A DNA stretch of 64,000 bases from JAJDXW01 sp965202895 (GTDB taxonomy: Bacteria > Pseudomonadota > Gammaproteobacteria > HK1), in the NCBI GenBank assembly GCA_965202895.1, contig OZ241901.1:2604001-2668000 (forward strand), written 5' to 3'. Positions 28,676 to 36,537 of this stretch are shown here, piece after piece. The position numbers were made by a program, and so were the translations under genes. Below the pieces are notes generated by a model. It was not told the origin of the DNA. It saw only the letters and a program-made list of their open reading frames with translations, and made no database searches. Position 1 is the first letter of the stretch. Each line of letters begins with the position of its first letter.

Positions 28676-29335
28676 GTGCCACCCAAGCAGCTCATCATCC
28701 TCGGCGGACCGAACGGAGCGGGCAAATCCAGCGCCCATGCCGAGCTCGAACGGCTCGGTTTCGTCACCGGCCCGTTCCTCAACCCGGACGACATCGCCCG
28801 GGAGCTTGGCGGCGACCCGAGCACGCGAGACATTCGCGCCGGTCGCGAGACGTTGCGCCGCGCCAAACTCTGGATACGTGAGGGACGCACGTTCACCCGC
28901 GAGTCCACGCTGACGAGCAGCGAAATGCTGCGCAGCATGCAGATGGCGCGGGACATCGGATATCGGGTGATTCTCGTATTCGTCGGCATCGACTCGGTGG
29001 AAGCGGGCAAGGCGCGGGTCCAGAGTCGAGTTCTGCACGGCGGCCACGACATCGCCTCGGAGGTGCAGGATCGGCGTTTCGCCAAATCCTTCGCCAACGC
29101 TCGACGCGCTGCCGCCATCGTGAACACGGCCTATTTCGTGGACAACGCCAGCAGCCTGCGCTACGTCGCCTGGGTGGAGCAAGGCCGCGTGCGCTTTGCG
29201 GACGGCTCGGGCACGCCTTGGCTGTTGCCGGTGCTCGAAGGCTTGCCACGAGCGGAAGCCGCTTCGATGCCCCGCGCCAAGGCGTTGGCGCTCGCGTGGC
29301 GCCACGAGCGCCTGCCACGTCACTGGCGTAGCTGA
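28676..29335 (+). CDS. Zeta toxin family P-loop kinase
   Basis: This 219-residue protein has the Walker A motif LGGPNGAGKSS near residues 8-18, FLNPDDIARELGG near 34 (substrate-contacting Asp) and RETLRRAKLWIREGRTFTRESTLTSSE with conserved Glu/Thr, all hallmarks of zeta toxins. A helical lid follows (RVILVFVGIDSVE, then ARVQSRVLHGGHD). Zeta toxins phosphorylate UDP-N-acetylglucosamine or related substrates with ATP and block cell-wall synthesis unless neutralised. GTG 28676 is the start. The putative antitoxin precedes it, and the duplicated hsdM/hsdS junction follows 93 bases later. The module is about 1.1 kb and interrupts the restriction operon. Confidence 0.85.
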   Translation: MPPKQLIILGGPNGAGKSSAHAELERLGFVTGPFLNPDDIARELGGDPSTRDIRAGRETLRRAKLWIREGRTFTRESTLTSSEMLRSMQMARDIGYRVILVFVGIDSVEAGKARVQSRVLHGGHDIASEVQDRRFAKSFANARRAAAIVNTAYFVDNASSLRYVAWVEQGRVRFADGSGTPWLLPVLEGLPRAEAASMPRAKALALAWRHERLPRHWRS

Positions 29336-29428
29336 CGGCCACGTCTTGGATGCCTGCCGCACCTGGTGCGCGTCCGCATGGCAATGGCCTCTGACCGTGC
29401 CGCGCCGAATGGACACCTGGATGAGGGT

Positions 29429-29528
29429 GGAACGCGAGATCCTGGCGGAGCTCGACGATCTTGCCGATGCGGTGCGGGAGGCGGTCGCCGAATGAACGCG
29501 CGCCGTGCACCGCTCGGGGAGCTTTGCG
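29429..29528 (+). repeat. Direct repeat of the hsdM 3' end/hsdS 5' end, copy 2
   Basis: This is the second copy of the junction repeat described at 28251-28350. The hsdM-like frame has no start or upstream domain here, so only the 3' 21 codons (EREILAELDDLADAVREAVAE) remain as a fragment before the hsdS ATG at 29492. The copy divergence (13 in 100 bases) argues against a very recent event. Confidence 0.85.
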
Positions 29529-30061
29529 AGATGGATCGCCGGGGGATTCCACCGGACGATCCGCTGGCCGTCGAACTCCCTTTCATAGGCGTCGAGAACG
29601 TCGTCAGCGGTACGGGCCTCTTGAACTTCGACACGGATTCCCGCGTCGGCGCCCAGAAGAGCACCGCCTTCCGTTTCGACCCGCGCCATGTGCTTTACGG
29701 GAAGCTCCGTCCCTACCTGAACAAGGTCGCCGTGCCCGACTTTGCCGGCAGATGCTCTACCGAGCTGGTCCCGCTCCTGCCTCGGGACGGAGTGGATCGA
29801 GACTTTCTCGCCCATCTGCTTCGCCGGAAGGAGACCGTCGAATTCGTCATGGCGTCGGTCACCGGCGCCCGGATGCCCCGCACCGACATGAAGATCCTCA
29901 TGTCCATGCCGGTTCCCCACCCTGCACTTGATGAGCAGCGCCGCATCGCCGCCATCCTGAACCGATCCGCACGAATCGAGCAACTGCACATCGAGGCAGC
30001 CAAGATCGCCTCAAGTGTTACTACCTCTCTCATGGCCCTATTATTAGATAGCAGCGAATAA
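29492..30061 (+). CDS. hsdS: Type I restriction specificity subunit, half-length (single TRD)
   Basis: This 189-residue protein has one target-recognition domain (MNARRAPLGELC, then FIGVENV, VLYGKLRPYLNKV and SVTGARMPRTDMKILMSMPVPHPALDEQRRIAAIL). The C-terminal segment is the conserved spacer helix, EQRRIAAILNRSARIEQL. Canonical HsdS has two TRDs and about 400 residues. Half-length proteins can dimerise to recognise palindromic bipartite sites, or may be inactive. The last 20 codons shift to AT-rich composition (ALLLDSSE), as does the next gene, suggesting a recombination joint near 30000. It is the only hsdS in the locus that could be functional. Confidence 0.82.
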   Translation: MNARRAPLGELCEMDRRGIPPDDPLAVELPFIGVENVVSGTGLLNFDTDSRVGAQKSTAFRFDPRHVLYGKLRPYLNKVAVPDFAGRCSTELVPLLPRDGVDRDFLAHLLRRKETVEFVMASVTGARMPRTDMKILMSMPVPHPALDEQRRIAAILNRSARIEQLHIEAAKIASSVTTSLMALLLDSSE

Positions 30062-30103
30062 TCGAAGACAGATTTTGAAACTCAAAGAAGGTAAGGTACT
30101 CTC

Positions 30104-30940
30104 ATGACTACTCTGTACAAATTTATTTCCGAACCTGAGCATGTTAAATCCTTGCTGCAAGGTTCCGTGAAATTCACGCCAATACCAGAGCTCAATGATC
30201 CATCTGAACTCAGCCCTGTTATAGTGCGAGATAATGTACAGAAATCGCTTACTCGCCTGCGTCGAGAGGGATACAACGATCAAGAATTCTCGGATCTCCA
30301 AAAGCAGGGACATCTGCTAGAACGTCTGGCTCCTGAGTACCTGATAACTCCAGTACCTTCCTCACCCGAGGAAGCGACCAAGCACATCTGTTTGAGTCAA
30401 TTCGATGATATACCTAGACTGGAACGTATAATGTATGATAATGCGCAGAAAATCTCATCGAGAGTTGGAATCTTCTGTCTCTCGAAGCGTCGTGACTCTC
30501 TTCCTATGTGGGCTCATTACGCGAACAATGCCAAAGGACTGGCTGTTGAGTTTCAAAACTTGGACAAAATCTTCCCGGGGGACAGCACTGGAGTTCTTCG
30601 GCAGCCTATTGCTGTTTCTTATGAGGAAGACGGAGTAGATATTACCTTCGAACCTCGAACGCATAAATCACTATTTTTCTGTAAATTCCCAGATTGGAAA
30701 TATGAACAAGAAGTCCGGATTATACTTCCGCTCGATGAATGCTGCCAGGATAGTCTAGATGCGCCAATCTACACTTACAATATACCTTCTATCCATGTTG
30801 TTCGCGTAATTTTGGGTTGGAAAATGGAACCAGAGATGGTCTGCAAAGTGAAAAATTGTGTGCATGAAATGAATCCCAAGACCAGTATTGTGCAAACACA
30901 CATCAGCCGCGGCTGTATTGAGTTCGATCCAATCGAATAG
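30104..30940 (+). CDS. DUF2971-family protein, low-GC foreign gene
   Basis: This 278-residue protein has the DUF2971 core: TLYKFISEPEHV at the N-terminus, CLSKRRDSLPMWAHYANNAKGLAVEF near residue 125-150 and the later segment KYEQEVRIILP. DUF2971 proteins are frequently found in defence or toxin-like neighbourhoods, with function unknown. The gene's GC content is far below its surroundings (roughly 45 percent by eye against about 65-70), with many AT-ending codons, indicating recent transfer. It follows hsdS by 42 bases on the same strand, with AGAAGGTAAGG near the start as a plausible ribosome site, so it may be the last gene of the restriction operon. Confidence 0.75.
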   Translation: MTTLYKFISEPEHVKSLLQGSVKFTPIPELNDPSELSPVIVRDNVQKSLTRLRREGYNDQEFSDLQKQGHLLERLAPEYLITPVPSSPEEATKHICLSQFDDIPRLERIMYDNAQKISSRVGIFCLSKRRDSLPMWAHYANNAKGLAVEFQNLDKIFPGDSTGVLRQPIAVSYEEDGVDITFEPRTHKSLFFCKFPDWKYEQEVRIILPLDECCQDSLDAPIYTYNIPSIHVVRVILGWKMEPEMVCKVKNCVHEMNPKTSIVQTHISRGCIEFDPIE

Positions 30941-31053
30941 TACAAAATGCAGAGACGTACACAGAAACCGTAGCCATCCAGATACGCTTCTTCCTGAGGC
31001 TGATCTTCGTTGGCACGCGTTTCAGAAGGTTGAGCGCCTCATGTCGAACCACG

Positions 31054-31842
31054 TTATGCGGTGCGTTGCACACGCTTTCCCTCTTCTTGGATCGTTGTGT
31101 CTGTGCTGCTTCTTTCCTCGTGCTTGATCTCGTCTGCTTCGCTTGCCGGCTGCCCTATCCCCGGAGATTCCCCGAAGTATTTCGGTCCGCCTGTCGCCTT
31201 CTCCAAAGCATCAGCGATCCGGTGCAGCGGGTGTGTCGCACGCCCTCCTGTACTTCGCAGTTTCTGTACTTCGCAGGTATACGTCCGCATTCCCATGTCC
31301 TCTCCGGCCATGTTCCGGAATCGAACCTCAACGTCGAATGGCTTCATCGGCGTCTCCGTTTTTACGTGCGGGTATAGCTTCCTGTCAGGCACTACCAAGC
31401 TCGGTCCTCCCATCGTCATCTCGAATTTTTCTCCCGGCATCAGCACGTCGATTGACGGCGCTGTCTCCGGTCCATCAGGCCAGATCATCATGATTTCACG
31501 CACCTTCCAATCTTCTCGATCAACGTTCTGAAACCACCATCTCACGTCCCTCGCGACTCCCGTGCCGACGTTGCCGACTACGATATTCAACAGAGGGATT
31601 GTTCCGCCGAATTCCGGTTTCAGCCACACGACGACATCGGGTGTCTTTCTCGCCTCTTCTTCCCGCTCCGCGATCTTTGCCAATTGTTTCGTTCCCCGAG
31701 CCGTGCTCCACGCCGCGGCGACGATGGCCACTGTTGCCATCAGCGTCAACACCGCACTGACCGCCATGGCCACGGTACTGCCCGCTACCGTCGTGTCGGC
31801 GTGTTGTTCCAGAACGTTTATCACTTGTATTACTTTGTCCAT
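31054..31842 (-). CDS. Hypothetical single-pass membrane protein
   Basis: This 262-residue protein has one strong membrane helix (TVAMAVSAVLTLMATVAIVAA, residues about 22-43), then a short charged stretch and a domain rich in beta-like segments (VVVWLKPEFGGTIPLLNIVVGNVG). The topology would put the C-terminal domain in the cytoplasm or periplasm according to the positive-inside rule; the charges (ARGTKQLAK) after the helix suggest cytoplasm. I do not recognise the C-terminal domain. The C-terminus is acidic/Lys-rich. It sits next to the VapC gene on the same strand, between defence genes. GC is moderate (about 55 percent). Confidence 0.6.
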   Translation of the reverse strand: MDKVIQVINVLEQHADTTVAGSTVAMAVSAVLTLMATVAIVAAAWSTARGTKQLAKIAEREEEARKTPDVVVWLKPEFGGTIPLLNIVVGNVGTGVARDVRWWFQNVDREDWKVREIMMIWPDGPETAPSIDVLMPGEKFEMTMGGPSLVVPDRKLYPHVKTETPMKPFDVEVRFRNMAGEDMGMRTYTCEVQKLRSTGGRATHPLHRIADALEKATGGPKYFGESPGIGQPASEADEIKHEERSSTDTTIQEEGKRVQRTA

Positions 31843-31880
31843 TCTTTATCTCTTCCTCGTTTATGCACCGGCTCTCACAA

Positions 31881-32273
31881 TCAGTTCTCCACCGTCAAGT
31901 GAGGTATTTTCTGGAAGTGTCTGATGTTTCCGGTCACCACGATCAGCCGCCGGACAAGCGCAATCGCGGCTATTCTGACGTCGGCATCGCCGATCGGAGT
32001 CCCTTGACGCTCAAGTTCCGCCCGAACCTCGCCGTATCGTCCGGCTGCATCCGCGTCGAACGGAAGTATCGGCAGCCTCGCAACGACACGTTCTTCGATC
32101 TTCTCCATCAGGCTTGCCGATCCCCTCCTCCGCGCCCCGTACACAAGTTCCCCCAACGTGATACTGGAGGTGAACCGGCTCCCGACCGGCGCCGAGCCCA
32201 CCCTCTTCAGCAGATCACGGGAAGGTGATCGCTTCATCAGGTTGCTGAGAACGTCGGTATCGAAGAGGTACAT
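31881..32273 (-). CDS. vapC: VapC-type PIN-domain toxin
   Basis: This 130-residue PIN domain has MYLFDTDVLSNLMK (Asp5), SITLGELVYGARR (Glu near 42) and the D-A-D near 94 (IGDADVRIAAIAL). These are the acidic metal-binding residues of type II VapC toxins, which cleave RNA (commonly initiator tRNA or rRNA). Its ATG (32273) overlaps the receiver-like gene's stop, so it is co-translated with it. There is no recognisable VapB upstream. The receiver protein may have taken this role, or the antitoxin is absent. A diverged second copy of its first 45 codons, as a fragment, lies at 38628-38773. Confidence 0.85.
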   Translation of the reverse strand: MYLFDTDVLSNLMKRSPSRDLLKRVGSAPVGSRFTSSITLGELVYGARRRGSASLMEKIEERVVARLPILPFDADAAGRYGEVRAELERQGTPIGDADVRIAAIALVRRLIVVTGNIRHFQKIPHLTVEN

Positions 32274-32857
32274 CAGTCTTCGAGCTCCACGGGGCGGCCG
32301 GTGTCGCGCCGCCGTGCCGCGTAGATCGCCTCGATCAGCGCGTCCACCTCGTGATCGTCGATCGGACCCCATCCACCCCGCAGGCCGAGAGCTCCCTCCG
32401 AACCAAGCCATCCTCGAACCGCAGCGTTGATCTCGTCGGCCAAGGCCGTCCGGTTCCCGACCGCGCCGCTGTCGTCGAGATATTCCGCCTTGGGCAAAGG
32501 CAGGACGGCGACCGGCTTGGCTACGTTTCGAAGCCGATCCAGAAACGTCCCAAGGGCGGAGGCATGCTCCGGATACCGCGTCCACAACAGCATCAGGTAG
32601 GGATCGGCCGGCTTGATCACGTCTTCCAGGAGACTGCCGATCACCGCGAAATCTTGAGCCGGGTCGGACATCGCGCCACCGAGGAGCCGAAGGTCCGAGA
32701 TGATGACCCGCACGTGGGGACATGCGGGAACGTCCAGCCCCTCACCGGTAAAGTGGACCCGAAGCAGACCTGCATCGTGTCCGCCCAGCTCTCCGATCAG
32801 GCTGTCGAGGTGTCCGGGATCGTCGTCGATCGCTATGACCCTCACGGGATTGGACAT
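32273..32857 (-). CDS. Response-regulator receiver-like protein
   Basis: This 194-residue protein has an N-terminal receiver-like fold: VRVIAIDDDPGHLDSL with the acidic patch (Asp10-12), VRVIISDLRLLGG with the candidate phospho-acceptor Asp near residue 55, then LMLLWTRYPEHAS (the usual T/S position) and PVAVLPLPKAEY with a lysine. The C-terminal half (about 125-194) is not a DNA-binding domain that I recognise. It overlaps the GHKL ATPase stop and the VapC start. Coupling to the upstream kinase-like protein suggests a signalling relay, with output unknown. Function as an antitoxin substitute is inference only. Confidence 0.65.
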   Translation of the reverse strand: MSNPVRVIAIDDDPGHLDSLIGELGGHDAGLLRVHFTGEGLDVPACPHVRVIISDLRLLGGAMSDPAQDFAVIGSLLEDVIKPADPYLMLLWTRYPEHASALGTFLDRLRNVAKPVAVLPLPKAEYLDDSGAVGNRTALADEINAAVRGWLGSEGALGLRGGWGPIDDHEVDALIEAIYAARRRDTGRPVELED

Positions 32858-34989
32858 TACCGGGCCTCCTTGAAAACCAGGGCGACGGCCGCGCCGTCGA
32901 ATCCGTCGGGGATCTCGACCTCTCCCGGTTGGGGGAACACGAGTTGGCCGCCGTTCAGCTCCATCGCCAAGTTTGCGTAATACAGCCCCAGGCCCATACC
33001 TTCCGGCTTGCGCGTGAAGAAGGGCCGCACGAGGTTCCCGGGATCGTCGCCCCGGAAGCCGGGGCCATTGTCCGCAACCACGATGGCCGGCCCCGCCTCG
33101 AAGTCATGCGAGAGATCGATGTAGAGCTTTCGTTCCGGGTCGTCTCCCTGCACCGAAACGTCCGGCCATCCGACCCGAAGCCAGTAGAAGGCATTATCCG
33201 CGAGATTGGTCAGCGCTCCCAGGACGAGACCGAACCCAAACCGGGAGTAAAAGCCGGGATCGTCCCCGTCGAGCAACGGACAGACGAACCTGACGTGATG
33301 ATGCCGGAGACGGAGCATGATGTTTCGACGTGCAGCGCAGACGAGCTCCCGCCCGCTGTGATTCTTCTTGCTGCCCCGCCTGAGCAGGGCCGCGAAGCCG
33401 TCGAGCAACTGAATGAGATCCCGCGTCTGCCGGGCCGCGCCCTCCATATCCACGCGTTTGGGGATGGCATGGTGGAGTGCCCGCACGCCCCGCTCCACTT
33501 CATGGAACGCGACGGCCAAATTCAGGCCGGACAGGCCCGCGGACAGAAGCGTGTCCTGCATGTTCTGGCAATGATCTTCGATCTCGATCAAATAACCATC
33601 GAACTTGTCTCGCATTCCCTGCCGATCGAGCTCGTGCCTCAGTTCCCGTATCGGCTTCTCGATCCGGGTGGACGTGGGGGCGTCGGGATTTCCGGTCAGC
33701 CGTCCGATGCGCTCCTTGTCGATTCGACGTTCCGATTCGAGGGCGCCCAGGGCGCCGAGGACGATTCGTTGCAATTGACGACAGGATTCATTCTTCACGA
33801 ACCCTTCCCGGTTGGTCTTCTCGACGAGACCGGTCGATTCCTTCAGGGAGAGGTGGACCGCCCCCAGGATGATGTTGCGGCTGATCCGGCGCGTCGGCAC
33901 GTTCACGCGGCGAAGATCGAGGCCGAGCCAGTCGTCGCCGAGCTCTCCGTAGTTGTACACCCGGATGCCGTCCCGATAGACCCGCACGCCTCCCGTCTCG
34001 TCGAGGTAACTTTCCAGGAGCCGGATGTTCGGCATCCGCTGGCGGACCTCCCGATCCCGATCGTACACGTAGAACTCCCCGGTGACCGGGCCGATGCCAT
34101 CGAAATCGCTCTCGTCGGCGGTGACTTTCTTCTCCATCCGGTCGCCGCCGGATCGGGAGGGAAGCATCAGGCGATCTCCGGATTTCTCGACCTCGCGGCT
34201 GTCCAGCTTGAACCCCGGAACCTGACGAAACTCATAGGTCCAGTCGAACCTGCCCCCGTTGATACGGAACGAGAACTTCCAGATGGCGCGGTCGAGGATC
34301 TCGGACACGTCCGGCAGGTCTTCGATCCAGTGCTCGCGGCCGGGGACGCGCAACGTGGCCCGGAATCCGCCCGGCTCTTCGAACGGCGAGCAGATGGACG
34401 TGATCTGGTTGTACAGCCGCCGGACTTCACCCCGCGACCAGTCGGTCGTGCGCAACTGCCGGACCCTGATCCGGGTCCCGGTCCTCTCCTCATCGAATAC
34501 CCGAGGATTGCGTATCCTGATCGTGACGGGAGCTTCGTCGAGATATGGTTGAGCAATCAATTCGTTCCAGTCGATCCTGACGACACATTCCTCCGAGCCC
34601 CGAGCGCGCGTCACGAGGGTGATGAGATTCCCGAGTTTGTGCGCGGCGAAGCGGCCAAGTCCCTTTTCCCCGAGCGGGAGACGCTGGCGCCTCGGCGTCC
34701 TTCGCTCCGCCAGCCGCTGCCGCTGGCGATGATCGTCTCCTGGTACGAGCCACACCGAGCGGAGCACGTCCAAGGTCATGCCTTCGCCGTCGTCGGTCAC
34801 GGTGATGGAAGGCTCTCGCGCCGAATCGAGGTCGAGGCGAACGACGACTTGGTTCGCGTCCGCATCGTAGGCGTTCTTGACCAGCTCGAAGATCGCCAAC
34901 CGGGCGCTGCCGATCAGCTCGTCGCCAAGCAATTGCAGGACCCTGGCCCTTGGCCGGAAGGACTGGCTCAAGCTGCAGCCCTCGGTCAC
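32857..34989 (-). CDS. Two-GHKL-domain ATPase/histidine-kinase-like protein
   Basis: This 710-residue protein holds two GHKL ATPase modules. The first (about 15-200) is of the HSP90/MORC type, with LARLAIFELVKNAYDADA near 28-44 (Asn of the N box), DDGEGM near 65 and GEKGLGRFAAHKLG near 108. The second is histidine-kinase-like: a possible phospho-acceptor His at residue 496 in AVAFHEVERG, N box NLADNAFYWL near 595, D-x-G VVADNGPGF near 640 and the G2 box GMGLGLYYA near 665. The start is GTG 34989 immediately after the TGA of the upstream small gene. Such dual-domain proteins with a receiver partner recall two-component or defence signalling. The presumed partner is the receiver-like protein downstream. 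No membrane segments are seen. Confidence 0.8.
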   Translation of the reverse strand: MTEGCSLSQSFRPRARVLQLLGDELIGSARLAIFELVKNAYDADANQVVVRLDLDSAREPSITVTDDGEGMTLDVLRSVWLVPGDDHRQRQRLAERRTPRRQRLPLGEKGLGRFAAHKLGNLITLVTRARGSEECVVRIDWNELIAQPYLDEAPVTIRIRNPRVFDEERTGTRIRVRQLRTTDWSRGEVRRLYNQITSICSPFEEPGGFRATLRVPGREHWIEDLPDVSEILDRAIWKFSFRINGGRFDWTYEFRQVPGFKLDSREVEKSGDRLMLPSRSGGDRMEKKVTADESDFDGIGPVTGEFYVYDRDREVRQRMPNIRLLESYLDETGGVRVYRDGIRVYNYGELGDDWLGLDLRRVNVPTRRISRNIILGAVHLSLKESTGLVEKTNREGFVKNESCRQLQRIVLGALGALESERRIDKERIGRLTGNPDAPTSTRIEKPIRELRHELDRQGMRDKFDGYLIEIEDHCQNMQDTLLSAGLSGLNLAVAFHEVERGVRALHHAIPKRVDMEGAARQTRDLIQLLDGFAALLRRGSKKNHSGRELVCAARRNIMLRLRHHHVRFVCPLLDGDDPGFYSRFGFGLVLGALTNLADNAFYWLRVGWPDVSVQGDDPERKLYIDLSHDFEAGPAIVVADNGPGFRGDDPGNLVRPFFTRKPEGMGLGLYYANLAMELNGGQLVFPQPGEVEIPDGFDGAAVALVFKEAR

Positions 34990-35403
34990 TCAAGCCCCTC
35001 CGGTGCTTCCTTCATGCTCCGACGGTCCCCGGATCGACCTCGGGTGAGCCGCCCGCCAGCCGGCAGCGAATACCGTCAAGCCCAAGGTGGCGAGCATATC
35101 ATCCGTGTTTGGTCCGCGCCCGGCCAGCGGACTCCCATCGCGTTCGATCCACTCGCTGAGCGTCTTGTAACGGGCGACCGCCTTGTTGTAGTCGGTCTGG
35201 CTGAGCTGGACGCGGATGGCGATGTCAGCCAGGAGGGCGTCGGAGGGCTCGGAGAACGGCGAGCCTTGCCGGGTGGTGAAGGCGTCCATCTGCATGTCCT
35301 CCGTTGCGGGCTCCCCGCCCTTTCCCGGGGCGGCCGGGTCTGGAATCGTGGGGTCTCGTTCGAGGCGGGACCACTTGTTTACAAACGATTTCGAACTTAT
35401 CAT
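34990..35403 (-). CDS. Truncated CD-NTase-like protein (CBASS nucleotidyltransferase N-terminus with unrelated tail)
   Basis: This 137-residue protein contains SDALLADIAIRVQLSQTDYN then KAVARYKTLSEWIERDGSPL. This resembles the N-terminal helices of CBASS cGAS/DncV-like nucleotidyltransferases, in which an I-x-L-(S/T)-x-x-x-Y region is followed by Y-x-x-(I/L)-x-x-W-L and SPL before the catalytic G-S strand. The text then diverges (AGRGPNTDDMLATLG), and no G-S or D-x-D nucleotidyltransferase motif follows. The enzyme core is therefore absent. It may be a remnant or a regulatory scaffold. ATG 35403 was chosen because it lies just past the divergent promoter region. Its stop abuts the GTG of the GHKL gene, so it is first in the four-gene operon. 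Confidence 0.5.
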   Translation of the reverse strand: MISSKSFVNKWSRLERDPTIPDPAAPGKGGEPATEDMQMDAFTTRQGSPFSEPSDALLADIAIRVQLSQTDYNKAVARYKTLSEWIERDGSPLAGRGPNTDDMLATLGLTVFAAGWRAAHPRSIRGPSEHEGSTGGA

Positions 35404-35435
35404 AATCGTAACATCATGTCGAGAGGAGATGCCGG
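35404..35435. promoter_or_regulatory. Short divergent promoter region between the CD-NTase-like and XRE-ImmA operons
   Basis: Only 32 bases separate the two start codons. The AT-rich stretch just inside the left gene (about 35370-35410) contains GTTTACAAACG and CGATTTCGAAC, possible operator half-sites. AGGAG lies seven bases before the ATG at 35436. The XRE-ImmA protein is the obvious candidate regulator of both operons. No site has been defined. Confidence 0.4.
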
Positions 35436-36518
35436 ATGATCCCACGACGCCTGAAGATTTCCCGTGCTGCGGCAGGGTTGTCACTCAGGGGCCTGGAAGC
35501 TGCGATTGGAAATCGTGTCACGGCACAGGCGATCGGCAGGTACGAGCGAGGCGAGTCGATGCCAAGCTCCGGGATTCTGATCGCGCTGGCCGACGCGCTC
35601 GGCGTCTCCGTGGATTACCTGACCGGGGATCAGGAGATGGTGCTGGAGGCCGTCGACTTCAGGAAAAGGAGGATCACGAGCAAGCGTGAGGAGGCTCAGG
35701 TCGAGGCGCAGGTGCTGCACATGCTGGAGCGCTACCTCATGGTCGAGGAACTGCTCCGCCTCCCCAGTGTGGAGTGGGACAAGCCCCGAGATGCACCCTT
35801 TCCGGTCGTCGGCGACGTCACGGAAGCAGACCGGGGAGCCCGCGCGCTACGAAGCCATTGGGGTCTGGGAATCGATCCGATCCCCGATCTGGTGGAGATC
35901 CTGGAAGGGCGCGGGGTGAAGGTGCTGTCCGTCACCCTCGCCGAAAGCATCGACGGCCTGACGGCACGGGTTCGCCGTGCGCACGGGAACGCCGTGCCCG
36001 TGATCGTCGTGAACAACGCCCATTGGGGCGAGCGGCAGCGGTTCACGATAGCGCACGAGCTGGGCCACATGGTCCTGGACGTCATCGGCAGGAACGTGGA
36101 CGGCGAGAAGGCGGCGCATCGTTTCGCCGGCGCGCTTCTCATGCCGGCCGAGGCGCTGTGGTCCGAAGTCGGCAAGCGCCGCACGTCGATCGGATGGGAC
36201 GAGCTCTTCAAGCTCAAGCAGTTGTTCGGGGTCAGCGTGCAAGCCCTCACCTACCGCTGCAAGGAGCTGGGCATTTTCACCCGGCCCCTCTTCCGGCGGT
36301 TGTTCGACGAGTTCAAGCGGCGCGGGTGGCGTGATCCGCCCTACGAAGAACCTCTCGTGGTTCGGGAGGGCGAGAAGCCTCGGCGATTCGAGCGGCTGTG
36401 CCTGCGCGCCTTGGCGGAGGGGGCGATCTCCGAGCCGAAGGCTGCCGAGTTGTTGGGAATCCCGGTTCGGGAGCTGGACCGCCGGATGCAGGAGCCGCCG
36501 GAGAGCGGCCCTGCGTGA
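35436..36518 (+). CDS. XRE-family regulator fused to ImmA/IrrE metallopeptidase
   Basis: This 360-residue protein has an N-terminal helix-turn-helix of the Cro/CI type (residues about 5-62; RLKISRAAAGLSLRGLE, then YERGESMPS and ALADALGVSVDYL). The central part is an ImmA/IrrE zinc peptidase with RFTIAHELGHMVLD near residues 202-215 (HExxH) and a downstream acidic ligand (AHRFAGALLMP). In phage and mobile-element systems such proteins repress a promoter and cleave the repressor or antitoxin on stress. Its position opposite the CD-NTase/GHKL operon and 19 bases before a PIN gene suggests it controls the toxin-like genes. The C-terminal 90 residues add a short winged-helix-like tail. Confidence 0.85.
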   Translation: MIPRRLKISRAAAGLSLRGLEAAIGNRVTAQAIGRYERGESMPSSGILIALADALGVSVDYLTGDQEMVLEAVDFRKRRITSKREEAQVEAQVLHMLERYLMVEELLRLPSVEWDKPRDAPFPVVGDVTEADRGARALRSHWGLGIDPIPDLVEILEGRGVKVLSVTLAESIDGLTARVRRAHGNAVPVIVVNNAHWGERQRFTIAHELGHMVLDVIGRNVDGEKAAHRFAGALLMPAEALWSEVGKRRTSIGWDELFKLKQLFGVSVQALTYRCKELGIFTRPLFRRLFDEFKRRGWRDPPYEEPLVVREGEKPRRFERLCLRALAEGAISEPKAAELLGIPVRELDRRMQEPPESGPA

Positions 36519-36537
36519 GACCAGGGGCCGGAACGCC

